A stretch of DNA of 64,000 nucleotides from Paracoccus sediminis (GTDB lineage: Bacteria; Pseudomonadota; Alphaproteobacteria; Rhodobacterales; Rhodobacteraceae): NCBI RefSeq assembly GCF_900188295.1, contig NZ_FZNM01000006.1:124001-188000 (forward strand), written 5' to 3'. The notes beneath the pieces were generated by a model, which was given only the letters and a program-made list of their open reading frames with translations, did not search any database and was not told the DNA's origin. Of the stretch, positions 1 through 9,160 are shown piece after piece. A program made the translations under genes and the position numbers. Each line of letters opens with the position of its first letter. Positions within the stretch are counted from its first letter, which is position 1.

Positions 1-1725
1 GCCGATCTCGAACAGCGCCAGATCGGCAAAGCCGCGCGCCTGGTTTCGGGCGGCAGCCGCCAGAAGCCCAGGCAGAAGATCCGGCCGCAGATGCGTCATC
101 TCGCTGCTGATGGGGTTTTCGACGCGGACAGCATCACCCGTGGCGCCGAACAGGTCTGCCGAAGTGCTGTCGATAAAGCTGTAGGTGACACATTCGTTGT
201 ATCCCAGGGCCGCCGCCTGGCGCCGCGCCGTCCTTTCCCGCACCTGCAAGGGCGTCAGGACAGGCTCGGGCACGCCAGGGCGCGCACGCGGCAGGGGACG
301 TCCCTGCAGCTTGGTCAGGCTGGCGATGCGGGCGATTTCTTCGACCAGATCGGCCTCGCCCAGCACATCGGGGCGCCAAGACGGAACATGCGCCATGTCG
401 CCATCCATGCGAAAGCCAAGCGCGATCAGCGTGGCGCGCTGAATGTCCGCCGGTATGTCCAGGCCGACGAGGCTTGCGGTTCGCGCGGCGTCCAGCCGAT
501 AGGAACGGGCGGTATCGGGCACGACCCCTGCCGCGACCACATGGGACGCCTCGCCGCCGCACAGGTCCAGAATCAGGCGCGTCGCCAGCTCGAGGCCGGG
601 CCGGGTAAAGGCCGGATCGACGCCTCGTTCAAAGCGATAACGGGCGTCGCTGTTGATTTTCAGCCCGCGCCCGGCGGTCGCGATGGCGATCGGATCCCAG
701 TAGGCGCTTTCCAGAAAGACATCGGTGGTGTCGGCGGAACAACCCGACTGTTCGCCCCCCATGATGCCGGCGATGCTTTCCGGTCCACGGTCGTCGGCGA
801 TCACCATGGTTCCTTGGGGAAGATCGTAAGACTTGCCGTCAAGGGCCATGATCGTTTCGTCAGCCTTGGCGGGCCGCACGGCCAGATCGCCGGAAACCTT
901 GGCCATGTCAAACACATGCAGCGGACGGTTCATGTCATAGGTCAGGAAGTTGGTGATATCCACCAACGCGTTGATCGGGCGCAGGCCGATGGCGTGCAGG
1001 CGCTTTTGCAACCATGCGGGCGACGGGCCGTTCCTGACGCCCCGGATCACGCGGCCTGCGAAATACGGGGCCTTGTCGGCAATGGCCGGGTCGATGGACA
1101 CGGCGATGGGGCTGGCAAAGCCACCCTCCACCACGATGTCGGCGACAGGGACCAGCACCCCGAGACCACGCGCCGCCAGATCGCGCGCGACGCCATGGAC
1201 GCCCAAGGCATCGGGGCGATTGGGCGTGATCTTGATGTGAATCATGGGGTCCACCTTTTCGGGCGCGTTCTCGGCCAGCCAGTCCACGAACCGCTGACCC
1301 ACCTGTCCCGACGGCAATTCGATGATGCCGTCATGTTCGTCGGACAGTTCCAGCTCGCGCTCCGACGCCATCATGCCGTGGCTTTCGATGCCGCGTATCT
1401 TGCCCACGCCCAAGGTCAGGTCGATGCCGGGCACATAGTCGCCGGGCTTGGCCAGCACCACGGTGATCCCCTCTCGCGCGTTGGGGGCGCCACAGACGAT
1501 CTGCTTTTCGCCGTCATCGGTCAGGACGCGGCAAACGCGCAGGCGGTCGGCATCGGGATGCTGTTCGGCATGAAGAACGCGGGCCAGGGTGAATGTCCCC
1601 AGTCGCGCCGCCGGATCGCGAACCTCCTCGACCTCCAGCCCAAGGTCGGTCAGCGCCTCGGTGATCTCGGCCAGCGTGGCGGTCGTGTCGAGATGCTCTT
1701 TGAGCCAGGAGAGTGTGAATTTCAT
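1..1725 (-). CDS. pheT: Phenylalanyl-tRNA synthetase beta subunit, C-terminus cut by window edge
   Basis: Beta subunit of the cytoplasmic alpha2-beta2 enzyme that charges tRNA-Phe. The reverse strand starts MKFTLSWLKEHLDTT, the classic PheT opening. An OB-fold tRNA-binding (EMAP-like) domain follows at about residues 40-150, then the B3/B4 editing region and the B5 domain (motif ITPNRPDALGVHGVARDLA, and later RYRFERGVDP). The 575 codons present are about 70% of the usual ~800; the 3' end lies left of base 1. A purine-rich GGAAAG sits upstream of the ATG at 1725. The long plus-strand reading frame opposite it is an antisense artefact of high GC. pheS is not in view. The assignment is secure. 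Confidence 0.97.
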   Translation of the reverse strand, partial: MKFTLSWLKEHLDTTATLAEITEALTDLGLEVEEVRDPAARLGTFTLARVLHAEQHPDADRLRVCRVLTDDGEKQIVCGAPNAREGITVVLAKPGDYVPGIDLTLGVGKIRGIESHGMMASERELELSDEHDGIIELPSGQVGQRFVDWLAENAPEKVDPMIHIKITPNRPDALGVHGVARDLAARGLGVLVPVADIVVEGGFASPIAVSIDPAIADKAPYFAGRVIRGVRNGPSPAWLQKRLHAIGLRPINALVDITNFLTYDMNRPLHVFDMAKVSGDLAVRPAKADETIMALDGKSYDLPQGTMVIADDRGPESIAGIMGGEQSGCSADTTDVFLESAYWDPIAIATAGRGLKINSDARYRFERGVDPAFTRPGLELATRLILDLCGGEASHVVAAGVVPDTARSYRLDAARTASLVGLDIPADIQRATLIALGFRMDGDMAHVPSWRPDVLGEADLVEEIARIASLTKLQGRPLPRARPGVPEPVLTPLQVRERTARRQAAALGYNECVTYSFIDSTSADLFGATGDAVRVENPISSEMTHLRPDLLPGLLAAAARNQARGFADLALFEIG

Positions 1726-1837
1726 GACGTCGCTTTCCGGTTTGCGCGCCCGAGGGCGTCCAATCTGCGTTGAACCGATCCGGCGCCCGATGGTCAAGCG
1801 TCAAGCCGGGATTTCCCATCCCTTGCCGCACGATTTC

Positions 1838-1861
1838 GGAACAGGCGGTGATTGATCCGTA
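1838..1861 (+). promoter_or_regulatory. Weak candidate EcfG-type promoter
   Basis: GGAAC at 1838-1842, then 15 bases, then CGTA at 1858-1861, about 60 bases upstream of the PPC-repeat protein start at 1921. It resembles the alphaproteobacterial general-stress consensus GGAAC-N16/17-CGTT but the -10 is imperfect and the spacer short. Listed because three better matches occur elsewhere in the window. Confidence 0.25.
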
Positions 1862-1920
1862 CCCGAGCCGGTGCGACACTGGATCCGTCACGGCCCTGTC
1901 CGGTATCAGGAGAGTTCATC

Positions 1921-3180
1921 GTGTTGTCACATCGTCTTGCCGTCGTCGCCGTCCTGACCATTCTGTCCTGGTCAAACGGGCCTGTCCTTGCGCAGGACAC
2001 CTTGTCCGAAACGGAAACCTGCGGCACGGCCCAGGTGCAATGGCTTGCCCCCGATAAGGACGGTCAGGACATTTCCGCCTCGCAGACGGCCTTGTCGGCC
2101 GAGGTTCAGGTCATCGCGGGACAGCCGGCAGTTCTGGCCTTTCGCACGACCGCCCAGACCCAGGGCCTGCGCGTCGAAGCCTTGTCGGCCCAGGGCGATC
2201 CGGCCATTTTGCTGCTGACCGAAGATGGCGATACCATCGCGGAAAACGACGACACGCCCGCGTCGCTGAATTCCAGCCTGGAAGCGGCGGTCGGGCCGGG
2301 TGTCTATTGCGTGGCTCTCCGATCGGTGGACAATGCCGCAATGACGGCGACGGTGCAGGTATCGCGTTCTGAACAGGTCGCACTTTTGACCGACAGCGGC
2401 AGCGGCAGCGGCAGCATTGCCGCCTGCACAGCCGATACGCCAGCGACCGCGCTGGCCGAAGGGGCCATCGACGAACGTCTGGCCCAAGGGCCGATCAGCA
2501 GGACGTGGGACGGAACCCAGACGGGCTATTACACATTCACCCTGTCCCGACCCACGCCCGTCACGGTCAAGGCGTCCAGTCCGACGCTGGATTCCTATCT
2601 GAAACTGTTCGATGCCGACGGCGGACTGATCTCGGAAAACGACGATGCCGAGGGATTGGACGCGCGCCTTGATTTCGTCGTGCCCCTGGAACCGGGCCAG
2701 TACTGCATCGGCGCGGCGGCCCTTTCGGCGGAATCCGGGGCGCTGAGCGTCAGCATCGAAACGCTGGATCCTGAACGCTTCCTGCGCGAAGCCTATGCCA
2801 AGGGCGAACTCGGCCCTCCTGACGACGGCAGCTATCCTGTCCAGACGGTCGACCTGGCAAGGCAAGGTCAGTTGGTGATCCTGCACGAAGGCAGGACGCA
2901 ATGGCTGGGCTTTGACCTGGATCAGCCGACGGTGGTCATCATCGGCGCCTCGGCCCTGCCGGGCGGGGCCGATCCGAAACTGGTGCTGTTCACGACCACC
3001 GGGGCCTTTCAGGGGGAAAACGACGATGTGGACGGCGGAATCAATGCCCGTCTGGGACCGATCCTGCTGCAACCGGGCCGCTATCAACTGGGCGTGGTCG
3101 ATGTCGGGCGCAACGATGGCACCCGCGGACCGATCCGTCCCGTCAGCATGGTCTTCGAACGGTTCCTGCGGGCCGACTGA
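1921..3180 (+). CDS. Secreted protein with three PPC (pre-peptidase C-terminal) domains
   Basis: A protein of 419 residues. GTG at 1921 is chosen because AGGAGAG lies six bases upstream and the product then begins with a clear Sec signal peptide (hydrophobic core AVVAVLTILSW, cleavage near VLAQ). Three repeats of a beta-sandwich module follow, each with an ENDD turn (near IAENDD, ISENDD and GENDD) and an ending of the type PGVYCVAL / PGQYCIGA / PGRYQLGV. This pattern is that of the bacterial PPC domain, usually found C-terminal to secreted proteases. No protease domain is present, so the protein is probably a periplasmic or secreted binding or adhesion protein rather than an enzyme. A (Ser-Gly)n linker near residue 165 separates repeats 1 and 2. 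Substrate unknown. Confidence 0.8.
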   Translation: MLSHRLAVVAVLTILSWSNGPVLAQDTLSETETCGTAQVQWLAPDKDGQDISASQTALSAEVQVIAGQPAVLAFRTTAQTQGLRVEALSAQGDPAILLLTEDGDTIAENDDTPASLNSSLEAAVGPGVYCVALRSVDNAAMTATVQVSRSEQVALLTDSGSGSGSIAACTADTPATALAEGAIDERLAQGPISRTWDGTQTGYYTFTLSRPTPVTVKASSPTLDSYLKLFDADGGLISENDDAEGLDARLDFVVPLEPGQYCIGAAALSAESGALSVSIETLDPERFLREAYAKGELGPPDDGSYPVQTVDLARQGQLVILHEGRTQWLGFDLDQPTVVIIGASALPGGADPKLVLFTTTGAFQGENDDVDGGINARLGPILLQPGRYQLGVVDVGRNDGTRGPIRPVSMVFERFLRAD

Positions 3181-3255
3181 TCCTTGCGCCGAGGCAAGCG
3201 GTTCCTATCTATCATCCGAAAGGGCGGACAGTCTGCCCATCTGACGGAGGAGCTT

Positions 3256-3573
3256 GTGGCCGATACCATCCAGCAACAGTTGCTGATCGAACAGCGCGTC
3301 GCCAACGAATCGAAATCCCAACTGGTCGCCTATCTTCTGGCGATCCTGCTGTGGGGTTTCGGGGTGCATCGGATGTATCTTGGGCGCTGGGCCAGCGGAA
3401 TCGTCATGCTGCTTTTTTGGGGAATCGGTTGGCTGACCGCGCCGATCCTGATCGGGTGGGTTCCCATTGCCTTCGTATGCCTTTGGGCATTCGCCGACCT
3501 GTTCCTGATCCCCGGCATGATCCAGGGCGATCAGGCCGTGATTCGGCAACGACTGATGGCAGGCCGCCTGTAA
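3256..3573 (+). CDS. TM2 domain membrane protein
   Basis: A protein of 105 residues from a GTG at 3256, preceded by GGAGG at 3246-3250; longer upstream starts lack a ribosome binding site. After a short polar N-terminus it has two closely spaced hydrophobic segments, with the motif LLWGFGVHRMYLGRW between the start of the first helix and the connecting loop. This is the TM2 domain signature (G-x-H-x-x-Y-L-G). A third hydrophobic stretch (FVCLWAFADLFLIPG) matches the usual D-x-F/L-x-I-P-G ending of the family. TM2 proteins are small inner-membrane proteins of unknown biochemical role. It follows the PPC protein by 75 bases and may be cotranscribed with it. Confidence 0.85.
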   Translation: MADTIQQQLLIEQRVANESKSQLVAYLLAILLWGFGVHRMYLGRWASGIVMLLFWGIGWLTAPILIGWVPIAFVCLWAFADLFLIPGMIQGDQAVIRQRLMAGRL

Positions 3574-3581
3574 TGCGAAAC

Positions 3582-3605
3582 GCCGCGCGGCGGTTGCCGC
3601 GCGGC
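3582..3605. terminator. GC-rich hairpin between convergent genes
   Basis: A nine-base stem, GCCGCGCGG pairing with CCGCGCGGC around a six-base loop, lies between the end of the TM2 gene and the stop codon of infC. It could terminate both convergent transcripts. There is no clear T-run on either side, so its strength is uncertain. Confidence 0.5.
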
Positions 3606-3629
3606 CGCGATCGTGTCCTGCCGCGCCGC

Positions 3630-4169
3630 TTATCTGGGCGCGATCATCATGACCATCTGGCGGCCTTCCAGCTTGGGCATGGACTCGATCTTGCCGGCCT
3701 CGCCCACGTCGTCGCGCACGCGGTTCAGCAGGTCAAGTCCCAGATCCTGATGGGCCATTTCCCGTCCGCGGAACCGCAACGTGACCTTCACCTTGTCGCC
3801 TTCGCCCAGGAATTTCATGACCGAACGCATCTTGACGTCGTAATCGTGGATATCGGTTCCGGGACGGAACTTGATTTCCTTGATCTCGATGATCTTCTGC
3901 TTCTTCCGGGCCTCGGCCTCGCGCTTTTGCTGTTCGTATTTGAACTTGCCAAGGTCCATGACCTTGCACACCGGCGGGGTCGCATTAGGAGAGATTTCGA
4001 CCAGATCCAGCCCGGCGTCCTGGGCCATCTGCATCCCGACCGAGGGGGGCACGACGCCGACATTCTCGCCATCGGCGCCAATCAGGCGAATTTCGGATAC
4101 ACGGATACGTTCATTCACACGCGGTCCAGTGTCACGGGTGGGCGGTGCGTTGTGCGGTCTGCGGGCTAT
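3630..4169 (-). CDS. infC: Translation initiation factor IF-3
   Basis: IF-3 binds the 30S subunit, blocks premature 50S joining and proofreads the start codon and initiator tRNA. The 179-residue product contains the N-terminal domain ([20 protein letters not shown]), the lysine-rich linker helix and the C-terminal domain ending in [14 protein letters not shown]. There is no ATG, GTG or TTG where the conserved protein begins. The best start is ATA at 4169-4167, giving (M)[14 protein letters not shown], with AAGGAG seven bases upstream at 4182-4177. An ATC two codons earlier is too close to that site. A non-AUG start is known for infC in E. coli (AUU), where it lets IF-3 repress its own translation. 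An ATG 37 codons upstream gives an unconserved extension and is rejected. Confidence 0.95.
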   Translation of the reverse strand: MARRPHNAPPTRDTGPRVNERIRVSEIRLIGADGENVGVVPPSVGMQMAQDAGLDLVEISPNATPPVCKVMDLGKFKYEQQKREAEARKKQKIIEIKEIKFRPGTDIHDYDVKMRSVMKFLGEGDKVKVTLRFRGREMAHQDLGLDLLNRVRDDVGEAGKIESMPKLEGRQMVMMIAPR

Positions 4170-4182
4170 GGCGATGCTCCTT
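4167..4182 (-). promoter_or_regulatory. infC ribosome binding site and AUA start codon
   Basis: Reading the reverse strand, AAGGAG (4182-4177), seven bases, then ATA (4169-4167). The near-perfect Shine-Dalgarno paired with a discriminated start codon matches the autoregulatory design of infC in other bacteria. Confidence 0.75.
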
Positions 4183-4364
4183 GGATGGCCAAATCGGAAT
4201 GGACGGAAAATAAGCCTCAGGGCGGCGTGATTCAACCGGATTTGCACATTCGGCCGCAGGGAATCCCAAAAGGATCGCATTCACGACGCCATCAGCCGCC
4301 TTTTCGGCGCCTTTGCGCTGTGACATAGCTGCGGGCAACCGACACTCTGCAAGGACTGCCCGCT

Positions 4365-4967
4365 ATGCGCATTCTTCTGGCCCTGATCGCCGTGCTTGTT
4401 CTGGGATTTGGCGGCTGGTGGGTCTGGCAGGGCGACCGCCCGGCCCCGGCGGCACAAGCGCCCGCAACCGCCCCCGTCCCTCAGACAGACGCCACGGCCG
4501 ATTCCGCCGAGGCAACGGACGCCGCAGCCGATGCCGCAGCCGATGCCGCAGCCGTTGCGGCCGATGTCGCTGCCGAAGCTGCCCAGGCATCCGAAGACAG
4601 CGGCGTGGCGCCCGCCAGCGACGCGGCCGCCGAGGCGGAGGCTGCGGCCGAGGCCGCCCTGACCGCCGCCGACCGGGCTGCGGATGCCGCGGCGGGCACG
4701 GACCCTGCCCCGCAGGATGCCGCGACGGCCGCAAACGCCGCCGCCGCCGCCACCGACAAGGCCGCCAGCGCCGCCGCTGCCGCCATGCGCATCCAGTCCG
4801 CCCTGACGCCCGAAGGTTACGATCCGGTGCAGGTCAACCGGATCATCGACGATGCCGCCATCGGCGATCTTCAAAAGGCCACCTTGAAACGGCTGGTCGA
4901 AACGGCCGGCGGCAATCCTGCCCTGCTGCGGCAGGCGCTCGATCAGGTCAAGGCCGTGATGCCGTGA
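4365..4967 (+). CDS. Alanine-rich membrane-anchored protein of unknown function
   Basis: A protein of 200 residues. Residues 3-22 form one hydrophobic helix (LLALIAVLVLGFGGWWVWQ), so it is an inner-membrane anchored or poorly cleaved exported protein. Residues about 28-140 are a low-complexity region, nearly all Ala with Asp/Glu and Thr/Ser, likely a flexible or helical spacer. The last 55 residues (from about SALTPEGYDPVQVNRIID) look like a small folded domain with three predicted helices. The family is not recognised. It overlaps the next gene by four bases (GTGA), which suggests translational coupling. The upstream gap of 4170-4364 carries no other gene. Confidence 0.65.
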   Translation: MRILLALIAVLVLGFGGWWVWQGDRPAPAAQAPATAPVPQTDATADSAEATDAAADAAADAAAVAADVAAEAAQASEDSGVAPASDAAAEAEAAAEAALTAADRAADAAAGTDPAPQDAATAANAAAAATDKAASAAAAAMRIQSALTPEGYDPVQVNRIIDDAAIGDLQKATLKRLVETAGGNPALLRQALDQVKAVMP

Positions 4968-5833
4968 CGCCCCATCCGCCGCTGGCCGCTTTCCTGGCCT
5001 CGCGTCCGGCGGTGCTGAAGCGCGGCCCGATCGCGGTCATTCTGGTCGAGGATGACGCCGTGGTGTCCGAAACCCTGCGCCATCATGTCGGGCTGGGCTT
5101 TCGTCATATCCTTGCCTTGTCGCCCGATGCCCTGTCGCTGTCCGAGGATCTGCTCTCTCGGGTCACGAACCTGCGCTGGAACACGCGCGATCCGCTGGCC
5201 CATCAAGGTGCCCTGAACGCCATCATTCCAACGGTGCCCGCAGGAACCTGGATGTATTACGGCTACAACGCCGAATTCCTGTTCTTTCCGTTTTCGGAAA
5301 CGCGCAGCATCGGTGAACTTCTGGCTTTTCACGCCGAGGAACGGCGCGACGCCATGCTGACCTATGTGATCGATCTTTATTCGCCCGACATCGTACGCAA
5401 TCCCGATGCCGTCGATATATCCGATGCGATGCTGGATCGGACCGGCTACTTTGCGCTTGGCCGCAACGCACCGGACGGCACCCCCCTGGATCGGCAGTTG
5501 GATTTCCACGGCGGCCTGCGCTGGCGGTTCGAGGAACATGTCGCCCCGGCCAACCGCCGGATTGACCGGATCAGCCTGTTCCGCACAGCCGCGAACCTGC
5601 GCATCCAGGCGGATCACCGCTTTGACGTCCAGGAATACAACACCTATTCCTGCCCGTGGCATCACAACCTGACTGCCGCCATCGCATCGTTCCGCGCCGC
5701 AAAGGCGCTAGCGACCAATCCTGGGTCGCGCGAGGCCATCGACACCTTTTGCTGGCGCGGTTCCCTGCCGTTCGAATGGCGCGCCGGTCAACTGATGGAT
5801 CTGGGCCTGATGGAGCCGGGCCAGTGGTTCTAG
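4964..5833 (+). CDS. Glycosyltransferase family 2-like protein
   Basis: A protein of 289 residues. The GTG start at 4964 overlaps the stop of the preceding gene. The N-terminal part (AVILVEDDAVVSETLRHHVG) resembles the nucleotide-sugar-binding opening of a Rhodobacterales group of GT-A-like proteins (Glyco_tranf_2_4 type), in which an acidic pair follows the first beta strand. Later motifs (PAGTWMYYGYNAEFLFF, and a C-terminal EYNTYSCPWHHNLTAAI) are not ones for which I can give precise residue roles. No transmembrane segment or signal peptide is seen, so it is probably cytosolic. The coupling with the alanine-rich protein hints at an envelope role, but that is inference. Confidence 0.6.
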   Translation: MTPHPPLAAFLASRPAVLKRGPIAVILVEDDAVVSETLRHHVGLGFRHILALSPDALSLSEDLLSRVTNLRWNTRDPLAHQGALNAIIPTVPAGTWMYYGYNAEFLFFPFSETRSIGELLAFHAEERRDAMLTYVIDLYSPDIVRNPDAVDISDAMLDRTGYFALGRNAPDGTPLDRQLDFHGGLRWRFEEHVAPANRRIDRISLFRTAANLRIQADHRFDVQEYNTYSCPWHHNLTAAIASFRAAKALATNPGSREAIDTFCWRGSLPFEWRAGQLMDLGLMEPGQWF

Positions 5834-5901
5834 CCCCCGGAACCCCGCGTCCGGCATCGCCTGCGTCGATCCGGCGGGCGATGCGCTTGTCGTCGTCGGC
5901 C

Positions 5902-5930
5902 GTCACGCGGTGCGTCGCGTCCCGCGTGAC
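5902..5930. terminator. Hairpin between convergent genes
   Basis: A nine-base perfect stem, GTCACGCGG and CCGCGTGAC around an 11-base loop, lies in the 110-base gap between the glycosyltransferase-like gene and the end of icd. A bidirectional terminator is likely; no T-run. Confidence 0.45.
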
Positions 5931-5944
5931 GGTCGGATCGCCGT

Positions 5945-8167
5945 TCAGCCGATGATCCGTGCAAACGTGGCCGAGGGTCGCATCACGGCCTCGGTCTTGG
6001 CCGGATCGGTGTGGTAGTAGCCGCCCAGATCGGCGGGCTTGCCTTGGCTTTCGGCCAGTTCCGCCAGGATCCGGTCTTCGTTCCCCTCCAAGGCCTTGGC
6101 GATCGGGGCGAAATGGGCGGCCAGCCCGGCATCCTCGGTCTGGGCCGCCAAGGCCTGCGACCAGTACAGCGCGAAATAGAAATGGCTGTCGCGGTTGTCG
6201 GTCTGGCCGACCTTGCCCAGGGGCGATCGGTTGTTGTCCAGCACCCCTTGGGTGGCCACGTCCACGGCGTTGCCCAGGACGCGGGCCTTGGCGTTGCCTT
6301 TGGCTTCGGCCAGAAATTTCAGACTCTCGCCCAAGGCGCAGAATTCGCCCAGCGAATCCCAGCGGAGGTGGTTTTCCTCGATGATCTGCTGGACATGCTT
6401 GGGGGCCGAACCGCCGGCGCCGGTTTCGAACAGCCCGCCGCCGTTCATCAGCTTGACGATGGACAGCATCTTGGCGCTGGTGCCCAGTTCCAGGATCGGG
6501 AACAGGTCGGTCAGGTAATCGCGCAGGACGTTGCCGGTGATGGCGATCGAGTTTTCGCCCTTGCGAATCGTTTCCAGCGTCAGCCGGGTCGCCTCGCGCG
6601 GGGCGAGGATCTGGAACCGGTCGGCCACGCCCTCGGCCTTCAGGATCGGCGTGACGTGCTTGATAAGCTCGGCGTCATGGGCGCGACCGGCATCCAGCCA
6701 GAAGATCGCCTGACAGCCCTCGGCCTTTTGCCGAGAAATCGCCAGCCTCACCCAGTCCTCGATCGGCGCCTGCCGGGTCGAGGCCGCGCGCCAGATGTCG
6801 CCCGCCTGGACCCTGTGCTGGTGCAGCACATCGCCGTTGGCCAACACGATCCGCACCGTACCGTCCTGCGGAATCTCGAAGGTGGTGGGGTGCGATCCGT
6901 ATTCCTCGGCCTTTTGGGCCATCAGGCCGACGTTCTGCACCGTGCCCGCGGTGGACGGATCCAGGGCGCCGGTTTCCTTGAAATAGCGGACCGATTCTTC
7001 ATAGACGGCGGCATACGAACTGTCGGGGATCACGCAGTTCGTGTCCGCTGCCTTGCCGTCAGGCCCCCACCCCTTGCCGCCTGCGCGCAAAAGCGCCGGG
7101 ATCGAGGCGTCGATGATGACGTCCGACGGGACGTGCAGGTTGCTGATGCCCTTGTCGGAATTGACCATGTACATCGGCGGGCGATCCGCCAGGACCGCGT
7201 CGATCTCGGCCCGGATCGCCTGGCCGTCGGGCATGTCGGCCACGCGTTCCAGCAACGTGCCCAAGCCCGAATTGGGGTTCACCCCCGCCGCCTCCAGGGC
7301 GGGGCCGTGCTTGTCGAACACGGGCTTGAGGAACTGCTTGACCGCATGGCCGAAGATGATCGGGTCCGACACCTTCATCATCGTCGCCTTGAGATGGATC
7401 GAAAACAGGACGCCATCGCGTTTCGCGGCCTCGATCTGCTCGGCCAGGAACGCGTCCAGGGCCTTGGCCGACATGAAGGTGGCGTCGACCACGGTGCCCG
7501 CCGGATAGCTGACGCCGTCCTTCAGCACGATGACGGATCCGTCCGCCCCCACCAGCTCGATCCGCGCCTTGCCCGCCTGCGCCTCGGACAGGGTGGCCGA
7601 GATTTCGTTGGACCGGAAATCGTTGCCGGACATGGTGGACACCGATGTCTTGCTGTCGGCGGACCAGGCACCCATCGAATGGGGGTTGGCCTTGGCATAG
7701 TTCTTGACAGCGACGGCCGCGCGGCGGTCCGAATTGCCTTCGCGCAGGACCGGGTTCACCGCCGATCCCTTGATCGCGTCATAGCGGGCGCGAATCCCTT
7801 TTTCGTCGTCCGTCTCGGGGTCTTCGGGATAATCGGGAATGTCATAGCCCTGCGCTTGCAGTTCCTTGACGGCGGCGACCAGCTGGGGGACGGACGCGCT
7901 GATGTTGGGCAGCTTGATGACGTTGGCCGACGGCGTCTTGACCAGTTCCCCCAGTTCGGCCAGGTCATCGGACTGCCGTTGCTGATCGGTCAGCTTTTCG
8001 GGAAACGCCGCGATGATCCGCCCGGCCAACGAAATGTCCCGCGTCCCCACCGTCACCCCGGCCGCCGAGGCAAAGGCCCGGATGATCGGCAAGAGCGAAG
8101 CCGAGGCGATCTGCGGAGCTTCGTCGACCGTCGTATAGATGATGTCGGGGGCGTTCGGATCAGCCAT
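5945..8167 (-). CDS. icd: Isocitrate dehydrogenase, NADP-dependent, monomeric type
   Basis: Oxidative decarboxylation of isocitrate to 2-oxoglutarate with NADP+ in the TCA cycle, in the cytosol. The 740-residue length and the collinear sequence ([20 protein letters not shown] at the N-terminus; [31 protein letters not shown]; a C-terminus with [18 protein letters not shown]) are those of the monomeric IDH family, which is unrelated in length to the ~410-residue dimeric enzyme. ATG at 8167 gives the standard N-terminus. It is a single-gene unit: the exporter on the same strand starts 118 bases upstream and the hairpin at 5902-5930 follows. No frameshift or missing segment is seen. Confidence 0.96.
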   Translation of the reverse strand: MADPNAPDIIYTTVDEAPQIASASLLPIIRAFASAAGVTVGTRDISLAGRIIAAFPEKLTDQQRQSDDLAELGELVKTPSANVIKLPNISASVPQLVAAVKELQAQGYDIPDYPEDPETDDEKGIRARYDAIKGSAVNPVLREGNSDRRAAVAVKNYAKANPHSMGAWSADSKTSVSTMSGNDFRSNEISATLSEAQAGKARIELVGADGSVIVLKDGVSYPAGTVVDATFMSAKALDAFLAEQIEAAKRDGVLFSIHLKATMMKVSDPIIFGHAVKQFLKPVFDKHGPALEAAGVNPNSGLGTLLERVADMPDGQAIRAEIDAVLADRPPMYMVNSDKGISNLHVPSDVIIDASIPALLRAGGKGWGPDGKAADTNCVIPDSSYAAVYEESVRYFKETGALDPSTAGTVQNVGLMAQKAEEYGSHPTTFEIPQDGTVRIVLANGDVLHQHRVQAGDIWRAASTRQAPIEDWVRLAISRQKAEGCQAIFWLDAGRAHDAELIKHVTPILKAEGVADRFQILAPREATRLTLETIRKGENSIAITGNVLRDYLTDLFPILELGTSAKMLSIVKLMNGGGLFETGAGGSAPKHVQQIIEENHLRWDSLGEFCALGESLKFLAEAKGNAKARVLGNAVDVATQGVLDNNRSPLGKVGQTDNRDSHFYFALYWSQALAAQTEDAGLAAHFAPIAKALEGNEDRILAELAESQGKPADLGGYYHTDPAKTEAVMRPSATFARIIG

Positions 8168-8284
8168 GTCGTGAACCTGTCTTTCTGAATGTGGATGCCG
8201 GTGCTGGCCGGGCCATAGCAGAGGATGTAGCCGCCGTCAGGGGCCGACTGCAACCACAGCGCATTTCGGTGGTGGCTTGCGGCC

Positions 8285-9109
8285 TTAACCCAGCACGTCG
8301 GCCAGCATCTTGATGGACGTGATCGCAAGGAAAACCCCGAAGGCCTTGCGCAGATGCGCGGGCGCGATGGTGTGGGCGGCGCGCGCACCCATCGGCGCGA
8401 ACCACATGCTGGTCACGACGATGGCCGCCAGCGCCGCCAGGTTCACATAGCCCAGCGACAGGGGCGGCAGCCCTTCGCGGCCGAAGCCGTTGAAGATGTA
8501 TCCCAGCGTTCCGGGCAGCGCGATAATCAGCCCCACGACCGAGGCGGTGCCCACGGCGCGGCGCACGGGATAGCTGAAGACGCTGAGAACCGGGACCGTC
8601 AGCGTTCCCCCGCCAATCCCCATCAGCGTCGAGATGGTGCCGATCCCGGTGGCCATGCCAGCCTGCGCGTGACGGGACGGCAGGGTCGCAAGGGGATGCC
8701 AGCCTTCGCGGGTGAACAGCATATAGACGGCCACGATGGCCGCGACCACACCGAACACCCCGGTCAGCAGCGTACCGGGTGCATAGCGGGCGATCAGGAC
8801 GCCGATCAGCACGCCTGCGGCCACGAACGGCGCCCACCACCGCAGCAGCGCGGTGTCCACGGCGCCCCGCGCGCGATGCGTGCGGATCGACTGGATCGAT
8901 GTCGGGATGATCGTGGCCAGCGACGTGCCCACCGCGATATGGGCGCGCAGCGCCATGTCAACGTCGAAGGCAGCCAGGACGTAATACATGACCGGCACGA
9001 TGATGATGCCGCCGCCGACGCCAAGCAATCCGGCAAGATAGCCCGACAGGCAGCCGCTGACCGCCAGCGCGAACGTAAAGGTGGTCACAAGCGTCAGGGA
9101 CAGGGGCAT
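8285..9109 (-). CDS. TauE/SafE family sulfite/organosulfonate exporter-like permease
   Basis: A protein of 274 residues with about eight hydrophobic helices and the two glycine-rich repeats of the family (GYLAGLLGVGGGIIIVPVMY near the N-terminus and ISTLMGIGGGTLTVPVLSVF in the second half). These define the TauE/SafE/DUF81 fold. Members export sulfite, sulfoacetate or related small anions, often next to sulfonate or aromatic-acid genes. It lies 51 bases downstream of the fumarylpyruvate-hydrolase-like gene on the same strand and could be the last gene of the ABC transporter operon. That pairing supports anion transport linked to the same substrate, but the substrate cannot be read from the sequence. 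Confidence 0.85.
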   Translation of the reverse strand: MPLSLTLVTTFTFALAVSGCLSGYLAGLLGVGGGIIIVPVMYYVLAAFDVDMALRAHIAVGTSLATIIPTSIQSIRTHRARGAVDTALLRWWAPFVAAGVLIGVLIARYAPGTLLTGVFGVVAAIVAVYMLFTREGWHPLATLPSRHAQAGMATGIGTISTLMGIGGGTLTVPVLSVFSYPVRRAVGTASVVGLIIALPGTLGYIFNGFGREGLPPLSLGYVNLAALAAIVVTSMWFAPMGARAAHTIAPAHLRKAFGVFLAITSIKMLADVLG

Positions 9110-9160
9110 CGGGTTCTCCGGCAGCGGACATGCGACCCCCGGAGGGGCCGCGACGGTGGG

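Noticed and set aside
91-1773. Long plus-strand frame opposite pheT
   Set aside because: The reverse strand encodes an unmistakable PheT; the plus-strand product has no recognisable family.
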